Below are positions 21,356-32,559 of a stretch of 64,000 nucleotides of DNA, in pieces; the first letter of the stretch is position 1, and each line of letters begins with the position of its first letter. Under the pieces are notes generated by a model. It was not told the DNA's origin. It worked only from the letters and a program-made list of their open reading frames with translations, and ran no database searches. This DNA is from Saturnia japonica (taxonomy: Eukaryota; Arthropoda; Insecta; Lepidoptera; Saturniidae), in the NCBI GenBank assembly GCA_033032175.1, contig CM065311.1:2721190-2785189 (forward strand). The letters are read 5' to 3'. A program made the translations under genes and the position numbers.

Positions 21356-24300
21356 GCGCACCATGCGCCCCCCATGAATGGAGCGCCCGGCGGTATAAAT
21401 CGCCAGTCAACTAAGTTTTTTGATGCTTCTTCTGCTGTTGCTTGGAAGATGGCACGTCGTAACTCCTTGTCTGCTCCATGGAAGTTCGTACCGTTGTCGG
21501 ACCATAGCTGTACGGGAGTGCCGCGACGTGCTATCATCCTTCTAAGCGCCATGATAGCGGAATCCGCGGTTAAGGATGCCGCTAATTCTAGATGGATGGC
21601 GCGTGTTGTCAGACACGTAAATATAGCTACGTATCTTTTCTGGTGACTTCTCCCGACCGTAATAGTGAGAGGGCCGAAGTAATCCAGTCCGGTAAATGAA
21701 AACGGCCTCTGGTGGTGTGCTAGTCGGCACGGTGGTAAGTCCCCGGTGGCTGGTCGGGGCGGAGTCGATGTTCTGATGCGGCATAATATACACCCCTTGA
21801 CAATGTTTTTTACTGTCGGTCGCAGGCGGAGCACCCAGTGATGCTGGCGACATTCATTTACTGTGGTCTCGACTCCAGCGTGGTGTAGTTGTCGGTGCAC
21901 GTAGTCGACCCATAGCCTAATGGCGCGGTCATTGCCGTCGACTATCAGGGGTCTTTTCAATGTTTCGGGTACTTCGACGATGGCTCCGATTTTATCCTTT
22001 AATCGGAGTTTATTTCCGTCCAGTACTATGCTCAGTGGGAACAGTCGGCTGTCTCGATGTATAGGCTTCCCTCTCCTGAGGGCGTCGAGTTCCTCTTTGA
22101 AAGATTCCTGCTGCAATGTAAGAAGAATGAGTTCCTCGGCTCGCTTCAGGAGATTAGCAGTGAGCGGTCGATGCTTTATCTCGATGGTTTTAAGTTTGTT
22201 TCTTTGGACTCTCGGTGTCTCGGTTTTGGTTTTTTTCCATTCCGGATCAGAACCTTTGTTTTTCTTGAAGTTCACACTTTCCTTCGGTCGTCTGCATATA
22301 TCGATGAATTGTAGTGTTCTTGCGGCAGCGCGTAGGTTCCTTTCCCAACGCGAGAATCGAGCGACGTCCGGCAGGGCTTTGATAGACCGGGCGGAGGTTG
22401 AATTTGATATTGTGTATGTTTTTTCCTCCTTTGTAGCTATAGATGCGATCTCGATGTTGTCTGGCCAGTTTTCCGGTTCCTTCCAGAGGAAATCAGGGCC
22501 CCGGAACCACCGGTGATCTTGATCGAAGTGGTCCGGTGGGTTTCTTGTGGCGTCGTCCGCTACGTTTAATTTTGTAGGTATCCATCGCCATTCGTTGCTC
22601 TTTGAGTTGTCTTCTATAGCCGCGATGCGGTGCGCGACATAGGGTTTAAAAGCTCTTGCGCCCGCTTTTATCCACGCTAGTGTTGTTCGGCTGTCTGTCC
22701 AATATGTAGTGGATTGCGGTTCTGTCTCGTGCTCCTGTTTGATCGCGGCGGCCATGCGAGTTCCCAGTACCGCGGCTTGCAGTTCCAGTCGTGGTATTGA
22801 TGTTAACTTCAACGGAGCGACTTTGGCTTTCGCGGCGATAAGGGTCACGTTGATCTGTCCGTCTTCTGTGGTTGTACGCCTGTATAGTGCGGTGGCGTAG
22901 GCCGATTCACTTGCGTCGGTGAACACGTGTAGTTGTAGCGATGCTGAGGCGGTGAAGTTCTGGTAGCTCCTAGGTATTGATACTGCGTCAAGATGCTTTA
23001 GATGTGTCAGCCAGTTCGCCCAACTCGCAGCTAGGTCTGGCTCTAGTTGTTGATCCCAGGTTGTGCCGCGTCTCCAGACCTCTTTTAGTATTTGTTTAGC
23101 TCGGATGGTCACTGGAGAGGCTAACCCCAAAGGGTCAAACAGCGACATTACTAGTTGCAGTGCCTGCCTTTTCGTGGGTGTGTCACCTTGTAGTAGCGCC
23201 GGTGAAACTTTCGCCATGTTTAGATTAAACGAAAGTTCGTCTTTGGATGGATCCCATATCAAGCCTAGCACTCGTTCGGTGAGAGCGTTATCTTGTAGGT
23301 CAATTCGACGTTCTACTTCGCGTTCTCCGAGCGCCTTAAGTAGATCTGATGAGTTTGAAGTCCATTTTTCGAGTCTGAAGTGCGCACGTTGTTGTATTTC
23401 ACGTACTTCTCTTATAACTTTTATCGCCTTTTCTATATTTTCAAAACTGTCGAGATAGTCATCCATATAGTGCTTTGTTCGGATGGCTTTCACCGCTTCG
23501 GGGTAATCTTGTTTGTACTGATCGGCGTTCTTGTTCATAGCATAAATAGCTGCGGCCGGAGAGCTTGATGCACCGAAAATTAGTGTCTTCATTCGGTACT
23601 GTTCCGGATGTTCGTTGTCCCGACGGCTTCCTCGCCACAAGTACCGGAGGGCGTCTCGATCCTTTTCTCGGAGTTCTACCTGCATGAACATCTCCGAGAT
23701 ATCTGCGGTGACGGCTATGCGGTGTTGACGAAACCTCATTATAACTCCCGGTAGTGATTGTAATAGATCTGGGCCTGTTAACAGCTGGCTGTTAAGCGAT
23801 ATACCTCCGGTTTTGGCGGCGGCGTCGTGTACTACTCTGAGCTTCTTTGGTTTCGATGGATTGAGCACGGCGAAATGGGGTAAATACCATATTCTAGAAC
23901 CCCTCGGTGTCGGAGGGACTGGCTCGGCGTATCCTTTGGTTATTAGGGCCTCCATTTGTTCATGGTACCTCTTCTTGAGGTCGGGTTCTCGATCGAGCTT
24001 GTGTTCAATGTTGAGAAGTCTCTTCAAGGCGTTGTTGTAATTTTCCGGTAACGTAGCTTCCGGTGATTTCCACGGGAGCGCTGTCTGGATTCTGCCTCCC
24101 GGGGTTATTTTAGTGTTACTTTCGAAAATACGCAGGGCTTTTTCGTCTGGATCGCTGTTGGGCTTCTTTGGTTCTATGTAGAGGTTATCTTTCGCTATGA
24201 AATCTCTCATTATATCATCCAGGCGATCGTCGGTGTCAATGTGATTCGCGTAGTCGATTTTGCGTCCTAGTGTCCGGGTAGTGTTGCCATGTACGACCCA

Positions 24301-25266
24301 TCCTAGTGGTGTTAGAGATGCCACTGGTTGGTTTCGTTTACCAGATCGTACTTCTGATGACAACAGGAGGTGCCAGTTGTCCTGACCTATTAAGATCCTA
24401 GGTCTGGCATCTTGATGTTGTATGTATCGAGCGACGTCATAGAGATGCTTGAGATTTATGACGGCCTCCTTGGGTATTCGCTGCGCTGCTAACTGTAGGT
24501 TGCTGACCGTACGTGCTTGAATAGTTTCTTCTCGGTTGTTTGTACCGCGTGCTGTGAAACTAACTTTGCTTGATTTCATATCCGTCCCGGAGCCGCCGTT
24601 GTAAGTCAAAATATGTAGCGGTTCGTCCGGTCCGGTGGCTCCGATTTGGTCGGCTAGGGCTGCGTCTATTAATGTGACTGTTGATCCGTCGTCTAGGAGG
24701 GCATGTTTATCCATCGCTCCCGCCGGTCCAGATACGCGCACGGGTATAATTTTCAAGTATGCGACTTGAGGCGACCACGCTGAATTGACTTTCTCGTCTG
24801 TTGATTCTGTTTCTTCTTTAGGTGGTTTGACGAAGTGAAGCATCTTGTTGTGCTTATAGACGCAACCATTTACGTCACACTTCCTAGGGCGACAGCTGTG
24901 TACCTTCGTGCGGTATCGTAGGCACCGAAAGCAAAGACGATGTTTCTTTGCTATATCCCATCGGGAATTTACGTTTGCTTCCTTGAACTCGTTGCAGTCC
25001 GCGATGTTGTGTCCCTGTCGCTTGCACAGGTGACAATACTTGTTGCTTTGTTCTTCATGTACAGTATGTACCCGCTGTTGTCGACGTGCGTACGTGTCGG
25101 GTACTGGCCGGTCGGCGATATATTCGGGAGGCGCGAACGGGCTGCATAGATCGGCCTCTCGTCTTATGAAGTGAGTGAATTTCATAAGGTCGGGTTCGCA
25201 TCTTTGTTGCGTCGCCGCGAACTCGTACCACTGTCTTTTCAACGTTGGTGTTAGCTTCTCTATCAT
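21349..25266 (-). pseudogene. BEL/Pao Pol: zinc knuckles, protease, RT, RNase H, integrase
   Basis: A 1305-codon open stretch in the same register as Gag. In order: remaining Gag-like residues, Cys/His knuckles (CHLCKRQGHNIADC, CFRCLRYRTKVHSC), aspartic protease (ALLDDGSTVTLID), reverse transcriptase with YMDD (KHYMDDYLDS), RNase H (VFTDASESAYA, YWTDSRTTLAWI), an H2C2 zinc-binding integrase N-domain (HRQLHHAGV, GCILC) and integrase catalytic core (TGLDYFGPL, LWSDNGTNFHG). The frame is lost near 21355, right after the integrase GGAW motif. The remainder lies in another frame. Confidence 0.92.
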
Positions 25267-25383
25267 GTGTTTGGTTACTTCCGGGTTGTAGAGATAGTGA
25301 GCACAGTCGAGGGCTTGTAGTGTAGAAACAGCGTTTTCTACCCTCGTAGAAAAGGTACAAAGTTCTCACGGTGATTCTGTAGG

Positions 25384-26634
25384 TTAGAAGGTTGTTCTAG
25401 GTAGTGTCCGTAGGCGTTCGAGTTCTGCAGAAGCTATGGATTCCGGACGTCCGAAGCGCATCTCTAGGGTTTGTATAATTCTCGACGGGTCGGTACTTGT
25501 GTTTAGTGGGCCTAGTACGGCTTCCTTGGCGGTTCCTCGGAGGCTTCTTCTCAGCCGTGACATGTTATCAACTGCACTAAGTAGGTGCGCGGACTCGTAG
25601 TAAGCTGCTCTGAAGTTTAGCCACTCTTGATGTGACCCGTTGAAGACTGGTAGTTCCGAGTTCCTAGGTTGTCGATTTTGTGCAGTTTGTACTGCATACA
25701 TTATGCTCGATGCCAGTTCATGTAGATCGACACTCTGAGGTTGCTGTGTTACGACGGTGGCCATCGGAGTTGCACTAGTCTGTTGCTGTTGTACCGACGG
25801 TTCGTTTGATCGCCACGGTGAGGTGACAAACTCTGTCTGAGGTGCGGTGCCGTAGAGGCGTTTACTGTTGACACCCGGCGGCAGTGCTGCTGTTGTCTCT
25901 GTTGGCCGTGATCCGGTTATGATCGCAGGCTGTTCGATACCCGGCAGAGCTGCTGTTGGCTGCGATCCGGTTATGATCGCTGGCTGTTCGATACCCGGTA
26001 GAGCTGCTGAAGTATGCGGCGGCGGTGGTGCGGTAGTGGCTCCCGCCGGTCTAGTCACCTCGTTGCCCCAGGATACGGCAGCGATCACTGGAGTAGGTTC
26101 TATCGGCGGTTGGCTTGTTTCTGTTACTTCGGCTTGATCGATTGCAACGAGCTGTATTGTATTCAACCATGTGTGAATACGTTGAGTATTGTTCACTCCT
26201 GTATCTGTTGACGATATGTCATCGTAATCTTCGTCTTCACTGTGCTCTGCTTCTATCTCCGCAAGCGCTGCATTGGCTAGTTGTAGCTTCAATTTCAATA
26301 TTTTAGCCTTAGCTTTGGCTAAACGCAGTGACTTCGGAGCTTTGTTCTTCTTAGAATTTCTATCTGTTTGATGCGTTCGATTCCCGTGGCTGTTTGTAGA
26401 TTTAACAACTTGCTGGTTGCTAGGCGGCGTTGCTTCTGCGACTGTCTGTTGATCGGACACGGTGGTGGTTTGTTCGGTCGACGTTGTTGCTGTTACGTAG
26501 GACGTGGTCATAGTGGTAGACGTTCCCGTAGTAAATTCTGTTGTCGATTCCGTAGTGGCATCCGTGGTTCCTGTAGTCGAAGTAGTTGAGACTGGTGGTA
26601 TAGCCCGTCTTCCTGTTGATCTTGTTATAGGCAT
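25384..26634 (-). pseudogene. BEL/Pao Gag region
   Basis: 416 codons from ATG 26634. A Thr/Ser-rich leader is followed by a Lys/Leu-rich coiled-coil segment (RLAKAKAKILKLKLQLANAA), a Pro-rich region with an 18-residue tandem duplication (ALPGIEQPAIITGS twice; DNA period 54 bp near 25901-26010), then a DUF1759-like Gag domain (LPVFNGSHQEWLNFRAAYYE). A TAA at 25386-25384 and a TGA just after it interrupt the frame, which otherwise continues in the same register into pol. Gag and Pol were therefore one polyprotein before these stops arose. Confidence 0.85.
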
Positions 26635-27000
26635 TGTAGAGCGGTTTCGATGTTGAATTTTTCACTATAATTCGACGATTCTTACTCGTAGATCCGGCTA
26701 ACGAAGGACCAGACGATGTGCGGGTTATCAAGTGACCAGACGATAGCTCTGGTCTATACTACGGACTATTGATTCCGTGGTTTCCGCACTTTGAAAACTA
26801 TTACTGGATTGCCAAGTAAAAATACGTCGATGACTATAAATTCAACTTTTATTGATCACTATTTACAATATTCACTTGTTACTATCTACTTGCTGACAAT
26901 GTCTTTATCACTATTTATTTTCTTGCTGACTTCTTGAGAACGGATGCACTTGTCGCTATGTTGTTTCTTGCCGACTTCTTGAGAACGACTGAATTGGTAC

Positions 27001-28109
27001 TTTTTTTTTTTTTTTTTTAGAACTGACTACACTGTTAGCCTTAGGGGCCCTATCCTAAAACAGAGCCGCTGCGGCTTTTACAGCTTCACCGGACTTGGGG
27101 GCGAGCGCTTAGGGCACTCAGCTGCGAAAGTTTGTGACGACCCGCACGAGGGTGCCAGAGTGGCCGAACCTCGGCTCGGGCGGTCGTCGCGAATGCGAAA
27201 AAGTCGCGATCTAACTAATTCCCTACTCCTATGAGAATTCGAGCTAACTAATATATACTCATATGCACGTTCCCCTCCTCCTGGGAGGAAGGAGTGGACC
27301 ATGCGTATGTGTATTTGATAATCGGAATGGTTTTTCTACACTAACTAGCGCAATAGTCTAACTAGCGCAAAAAAAGAAAAAAAAAAAAGGTCCCTTACAG
27401 TACCTATGTACCTGTGTGGTGTGCACGTGTGTGTGTTCATACGTGTGTAATGTTGTGTGTGGGTAACTAAGTGTTGCACGTATAGTGTCACTTTGTATCG
27501 CGCGGGCGGCTGCCTGACCCAAGGGCTTCACACCGAGGAACGGACCTAGGCTTGGGTTGCCGCTAGAGAGGGTGGACGTGACGGGTGTGCGGGAGCGAAG
27601 TTGACCGCCCGTCCTCTGCGGAGAGAACGGTGGTTACGCGGGCGTGGGCGGTGGCACGCTCTGTTTGGAGAGACGGTGTCGGCGTAGAACGCGTTAGCTT
27701 TTTCGGTTTGGTCGGGCAGGTCAGTGAATATATTACGCGGCCGGCGTTTTCTCCGGCAGGCGTTGGGGTCGGGAACATAAGAAGCTGCCGCTTTTATTAA
27801 GGGATTCGCGTGGTTCGACGCGGTGTCGAAATACGAGCGAGAAAGGTGTTTGGCATATGCATGTATCGAAGGAAGGTCCATATCTCTATGGAGATCCTCC
27901 ATACGAACAAACCAGGGGGCACCGGTAAGGCGGTGAAGAAACTTATTCTGGATGGCTTGTAAGCGTTCCCAGTTATAACTTGACATATGTGCGAACGCAA
28001 CGCAGCTATATGTCATGATCGGACGGATACACATCTTGTAGAGCGTAAGCTTGTGTCTCGTGGACATTTTGCTTGCGGCACATAACAGGGGATGCAATCG
28101 GGCGAGGTT
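27001..28109 (-). mobile_element. 5'-truncated Jockey-like LINE inside the BEL/Pao LTR
   Basis: The poly(T) run at 27001-27018 is the 3' tail of an element on the - strand. Target duplications AATTGGTAC (26992-27000) and AATTGATAC (28110-28118) bracket it. It carries the last part of ORF2 (frame to 27546: LTLYKMCIRPIMTYSCVAF, NANPLIK-like HANPLIKAAASYVP) and the complete 3' UTR. This is the best-preserved copy of the Jockey family in the window and the reference for the shorter tails. Confidence 0.9.
27546..28109 (-). pseudogene. Jockey ORF2 C-terminus (truncated)
   Basis: About 188 codons remain open to the natural stop at 27546. They show the post-RT C-terminal region: KMCIRPIMTYSCVAFAHM, LQAIQNKFLHRLTGAPWF and a basic Pro/Arg-rich end. 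It lacks the RT core, so it is inactive. The open frame runs on artificially into LTR sequence upstream of 28109. Confidence 0.85.
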
Positions 28110-28452
28110 AATTGATACCGCGGAGCGCGGCCTTTTATGGCGCTCGACGGGGCGGCTAAGCGGGTCTTGTTGGAGGGGCGACAGTGCGGCGTGAGTACGA
28201 AGTCCCCTCCATGGCAAAATGTGTTTCTTATTATCTATATCTTTATTGGTTTTACAAAACTATATTCGTGTGTTGAAACTAAAAGGTTTTCTAATAATTT
28301 AACAATAACTTAAAAACAATACATATAAAGGCTATAAATATGATATAAACTAAACATATAGTGCGTCTCGCTCGCACTTGTGACGCGATCTTGCTCTTGT
28401 GGCAGGCCACGCCTACTGCAGCGTTTGCGCTGTTTTCCTGCTATCCTGCACA

Positions 28453-28482
28453 ATTTAGGAATGCGCCCTTTTTCCCAGGCAT
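28453..28482 (-). CDS. Start exon fragment of the pogo-like gene
   Basis: ATG at 28482 follows an acceptor (CATCTTGTAG). The next codons read MPGKKGAFLN and, across the target-site duplication of BEL/Pao, run in frame into 20161. A GTAAGT donor at 28725 suggests an intron (28725-28483) in the 5' UTR. Confidence 0.65.
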
Positions 28483-28725
28483 CTACAAGATGAAAAATTG
28501 GTTTTAGTAATAGACCATAGCCATAAATTCGTACCATAAAGTTAGTCAACTACTAAAGAAAATCAATCAAAAGTTGACCACCATGGTCAATTACTTTAAA
28601 ATCACAGTCAAACGGAATCAGTAGTGGACCACCCCCACATCTCAATTTTGTCAACAAATCTTCAAATTTTAATTACCCTGTCATTTAAATAAACCATAAA
28701 CGAATAAGAAACGAAAAACACTTAC
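28483..28725 (-). other. Probable 5'-UTR intron of the pogo-like gene
   Basis: Donor GACG|GTAAGTG at 28725 and acceptor CTTGTAG immediately before the ATG at 28482. The intron holds two or three of the subterminal TTGACCA-type repeats. Inferred from splice signals only. Confidence 0.4.
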
Positions 28726-29025
28726 CGTCAACAAGGTGACAAAGTTCCTAGTATTTAGCTTCAAACTTTTTCAATCTCTACGAATATTGTAACAAAAAAC
28801 GAATTTATTGATTTTATGGTCCGTCACTCAACAAACAACTGGCAGCCATTTTCTATATTTGACAGATATGGATGCGCGATTTTCGCGCTTAGTTGGCCAG
28901 ATGGCAGCACTGACTACTTATTAACGAATGAGTTTTAAAAATTGCCGCGAATTCTTATTATAACGGTTTATGTGCATTAGCGGCCAACTACAGGTACATG
29001 GTCAACTACTAGTGACTTTACCTTA

Positions 29026-29915
29026 AACTCTTGAAAATATAATATTTATTTTTAATAGATTCACATATTTTCTTACTTTTGTACAACTACTATAAAAAGT
29101 ACTAATAGGTAATATTTATTACTCTCCGTAAAGTATGGCATGTAAACGCATCTTTACATTTTTTGGCAATGGATTACGCCTACTGACCTCGAAATGCCGT
29201 CGCCTGTCCTCACATTCATACAAAAGTGCAAAAGAGAGAACGTTATATAATTTCCGTTCGCTGAATAGAGTATAGTTTAACAGTGTGGGATAAAATTAAT
29301 CTAATTGATACATGCTAATTGTTTTTCATCGATTTAGTTGTAACGTAAATGTTTGATATCGATCCTTCGCTATTAGATAATTACAAAAAACTGTATTAAA
29401 GCAAAATTTTTATACCAACAAGTATGCAATTGTTATATTAATGTATAATTCATATTACTACAAAAATAGACAAGTTATTTCAATAACCTTAAAACATTTT
29501 CATAATTTTCGATTCGTTACTTTAAATTTTTTAAAAGAAACAACATATTAACAGGTAATTTTGAGCGACTCCTTGTTTTATCGAAAATCAATATGCGTAA
29601 TCTTGAAAAATGATTTTTCGAATTTTGTATTGTAATTATTACCTAGTATTTTCCATATGATATTGTATGCAATAACTTTACATTAAACATTTTTGTTACG
29701 GGTATATTGTTTTATCTCATTTCATGTTAAAAATAACTACATTCTTAGTTTAAGATACCGTACAATGACGAAAAGAATTTTGAAGTTACGAAAAACCTGA
29801 CCAAAAAATGTGTTCATTCAATTAATTATTAATAATCCCAATTAGATAAAACCTTATTGGAATTTAAATGAACTGCATAGTTGTATTGCATGCATAATTA
29901 TCTTTGTATATCGTA
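29026..29915. other. Intergenic, no gene seen
   Basis: Very AT-rich; no exon, TIR or RNA gene recognised. Confidence 0.4.
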
Positions 29916-30459
29916 GGCCATACACGCTACGGTCTCGATCTATTGGAGAGATTTACCTGTGCAGGTCGACCGCACGAAGTATCGGTCACGGAACATTTAC
30001 TACCGGGGGTATGGGTACAGTATGAACACGTACACATGCACAGATGTGGGTATATACCGTACGGTGTTACTAAAAGAAAATTGATTCTCAATTTCTTCCC
30101 CGTCGTTTGCTCATAGGGTTACCAGATCAAAAAAAAAATATCCTGAGAAAATTCCGTACATTTTGTTTAAAAATTGAATTAAGCGGAATATTGATTTCTT
30201 ACACGTAGTCTCATCTATCTACATATTGTATCTATATGTTAATTTAAGAATTATATTTGTTGTCAATTTAATTATAGATGTTTATTTTTATTTGGTTTTT
30301 CATTATCATTCCTTCATTTGTGTGATAATTCCGGACATTCTTGAATTCCCCGCTTTTTGGACGTATGGTAACCCTACCTACAAAGGTCTTCCAATACAGG
30401 CTCCGGTCTACCCGCGCAAGTTCACCTATAGGTACACGTAGACCGTAGCATATATGGCC
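29916..30459. mobile_element. Possible MITE with about 20-bp inverted ends
   Basis: GGCCATACACGCTACGGTCT at 29916 and its near complement ending at 30459 (AGACCGTAGCATATATGGCC) differ at only two or three positions. Weaker similarity continues for another 40 bp (GTGCAGGTCGACC versus GCGCGGGTAGACC). No target duplication was confirmed and no coding content is visible. Confidence 0.45.
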
Positions 30460-30482
30460 GGCGTTAGATAGGTATGTTGCAC

Positions 30483-30567
30483 CCCAAGTCCGGTGAAGCT
30501 GTAAAAGCCGCAGCGGCTTTAGGGCCCCTAAGGCTAACAGTGTAGTCAGTTCTAAAAAAAAAAAAAA
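30483..30567 (+). mobile_element. Ultra-short Jockey tail insertion (85 bp)
   Basis: The insert begins CCAAGTCCGGTGAAGC and ends in A(14). It is flanked by a perfect 15-bp target duplication ATAGGTATGTTGCAC (30468-30482 and 30568-30582). It holds only the last 70 or so bases of the Jockey 3' UTR, including the AAGCCGC/GCGGCTT hairpin. One of three tails of this size in the window. Confidence 0.9.
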
Positions 30568-30908
30568 ATAGGTATGTTGCACGCTGTAGCCAATTATATT
30601 TTAAAAGTAGATACGGCATTGACGCTATTTACATGCCATCGTGAATGATGGGTAATTGCCCTCGGTTCACTTTCGACTTGACACCGGCGTGAGCGAGAAG
30701 AAACTTCCATCCTTTTTGGACAACAGATTCCGTCTTACGTTCTAATTTCCTATCTTTTACATGCTATTAAACAAAATCTGTAACGTTTTCACATTGCTTG
30801 TAGTGAGAGTATAAGTTACTGTTTAAAAAACGTCATTGGCTGTATGTAAGTTTTCAAGAGGAATCACGTGTTCTTTGTTTATAATACTTCAGTACATATA
30901 GATAATAC

Positions 30909-31353
30909 TGTTACACCCGTGGGTAATAAAAATGCCGATGATTGACGTGAAGAAGTTTTATTCGAATTCTACACAGTTACAAATTTCACGAACTCGCAAC
31001 ACTTATTTATTTCACTGTGGTTTCGCTTCCTTTTATTTCTCGTTGTAATCGCTTTGTAATTCAAAACTGAACTGACTCGGCGCCGCGCCTGAGCCGCTTA
31101 AATACCTACATTAAACGATCGCAGAAAAATCTTGAACCATCGCTAACTTTCTCGACGTTTAGTTGCTATGTCTACTCGATGACATAGTCGAGGCGATAAG
31201 CCATATACATGTGTGTGTAATCTGCGATGTTTATACAACATGCGCCGTGGTTGTTTACGATGCGAACACTATTTCGATGTTTGTAGTTGCTTCGAGATAT
31301 TTCGGGAACAGGATTTTTCTATATTTTTAATCGGGTAGTAAAAGGCCGTAACA
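30909..31353 (-). mobile_element. Candidate solo LTR
   Basis: 445 bp starting TGTTACACCC and ending GGCCGTAACA, so both ends are TG...CA and mutually inverted (TGTTAC/GTAACA). Read on the - strand it has a TATTTAAG TATA-like box in a GC-rich setting, followed about 25-30 bp later by GAGTCAGTTC (initiator-like), then AATAAAA near the end. Target duplication is unclear (ATAC versus ATAA). Confidence 0.5.
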
Positions 31354-31444
31354 ATAATTTTACAGGGCGGTCAGATGGTCACATCGCACGGCTCATTCGC
31401 GCCACTACTATAGACATAGACCAGAGCCAAGTGTCGAATTATTA

Positions 31445-32553
31445 TAACTTACGTAAATTTTCATAAGACATTAGTTTCAGCTCCACCTACACTTCCTGAC
31501 ATCAGAATACACACATGTGCTAGGCTTAATGATTTTTGTGATTGTGACAAATTAAGAAGAAATACACTTATAAAGTACCTACCTAGATGTTCAAATAGAC
31601 CAGCGTCTTTCATTCAAGAATCATATAGAAGTACTGGCTCGGCGGTTGAGAAGAGTGGTGGGTGTTATGAAGCAATTATGTTCTGTAGCATGCCTTGCCA
31701 CCCTAAAAACCATATACTTTGCTCTTTGTCAATCTTTGATTTTATACTGCATCACAAGTTGGGGCAGTACTGCTAAAACTAATATGATTGTAGTCGAAAG
31801 AGCCCAGAGCTCAGTAATCAAAGTCATGCTGCGGAAGCCTTATGGATACCCAACCACAGAGTTATACAAAGAAAGTCGAGTTCTTAGTGTGAGACAACTG
31901 TTTATACTGCAAGTCGCTCTTAGAGAACATAGAAAGGTGGCTGTCTTACCGGAATACAGCGAAATGTCAGGACGTCGTGTATTCCGTGTGAGAGCTCCCT
32001 TGGTGGGCGCGGCCTTTGCGCAAAGGTTTGGTCCGTTCATTGGCCCTTATATTTACAATAACGTACAGAAGCTGTGTTCAATTAGGGACTGTTTGCTTTA
32101 CGAAGCAAGAAGGAAACTTATCGGCTGGCTAAGTACCCTGACATATAACACAACTGAGGATGTACTTACAATTCAAAAATAATTTTACATTTTACTTTTT
32201 CTCTGATTACTAAAACTATAAATTATTTTCCATGATGGTTTTGGCTGTTGCATTTATATTGCGTTTTATTTTATTTATGATAATATGTATGTTGTATGTA
32301 TTATTTTGTACCTATATGTATGATTGCATGTATATTGTTTGTGTATTATGTAATAATGTATATATAGTATAAAATATGTATCTGTATTGTATGTAGTTAG
32401 TATGGTATGTAGTATAATAAATATGTAATGTGTAATGTAATGACCTGAGATGTTATTATGAGTAAGTATAATATGGTAACTCGTATGAAAGGTTCCCAAG
32501 ACACAGGCATGCCTAGTTTGGGGCCATTGTTAAAATTCAAGTTGTAATAAATG
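31445..32553 (+). mobile_element. 5'-truncated CR1/Daphne-like LINE copy
   Basis: Highly similar to 49010-50065: the end of RT, the C-terminal domain, the stop at 32180-32182 and the 3' UTR. Near 31580 four extra bases (CTAC duplicated in GTACCTACCTAG) shift the frame relative to the longer copy. The 3' UTR is (TGTATG)-rich and ends GTTGTAATAAATGA. Confidence 0.85.
31646..32182 (+). pseudogene. Daphne-like ORF2 C-terminus
   Basis: 178 codons open to the natural stop. They carry the conserved end of the polymerase protein (QSLILYCITSWGS, ERAQSSVIKVMLRKPYGYP, FLQRFGPFIG-like AFAQRFGPFIGPYIYNN). Nearly identical to residues of the longer copy at 49200-49740. It has no RT core and is inactive. 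Confidence 0.85.
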
Positions 32554-32559
32554 ACTTTA

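Larger units (their letters stand above)
20162..28452 (-). mobile_element. BEL/Pao LTR retrotransposon
   Basis: 8.3-kb element on the - strand with TG...CA LTRs (20162-20779 and 26717-28452) and a 5-bp target duplication ATTTA (20157-20161 and 28453-28457). Order on the - strand: 5' LTR, Thr-rich Gag with coiled coil and DUF1759-like domain, zinc knuckles, protease, reverse transcriptase, RNase H, integrase, DUF5641-like tail, polypurine tract, 3' LTR. Outside the Jockey insertion the two LTRs differ at about six of 618 positions, so it is a young insertion. It is inactivated by two in-frame stops in Gag and a frameshift plus stop in integrase. It sits in the coding region of the pogo-like gene. 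Confidence 0.92.
26717..28452 (-). repeat. BEL/Pao 5' LTR, interrupted by a Jockey insertion
   Basis: LTR sequence occupies 26717-27000 and 28110-28452. The 1109-bp insert between them is a 5'-truncated Jockey copy with target duplication AATTGGTAC / AATTGATAC (one mismatch). Confidence 0.9.
17846..29023 (-). mobile_element. Pogo-like DNA transposon, split by a BEL/Pao insertion
   Basis: The ends are inverted: AGGTAAAAGCATCAGTAGTT at 17846 pairs with AACTACTAGTGACTTTACCT ending at 29023, and both are flanked by TA, the pogo/Tc1 target duplication. Subterminal copies of a CAGTAGTTGACCA-like motif recur near both ends (about 17857, 18049, 18071 and 18093; 28571, 28585, 28618 and 29000), in the manner of transposase-binding sites. 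After subtracting the BEL/Pao element and one target duplication, about 2.9 kb remains. It encodes one gene on the - strand (start 28482, end 18352). Confidence 0.8.

Noticed and set aside
19135..24040. Several + strand open frames of 60-200 codons
   Set aside because: All are antisense to the pogo-like gene or BEL/Pao pol, with no domain of their own.
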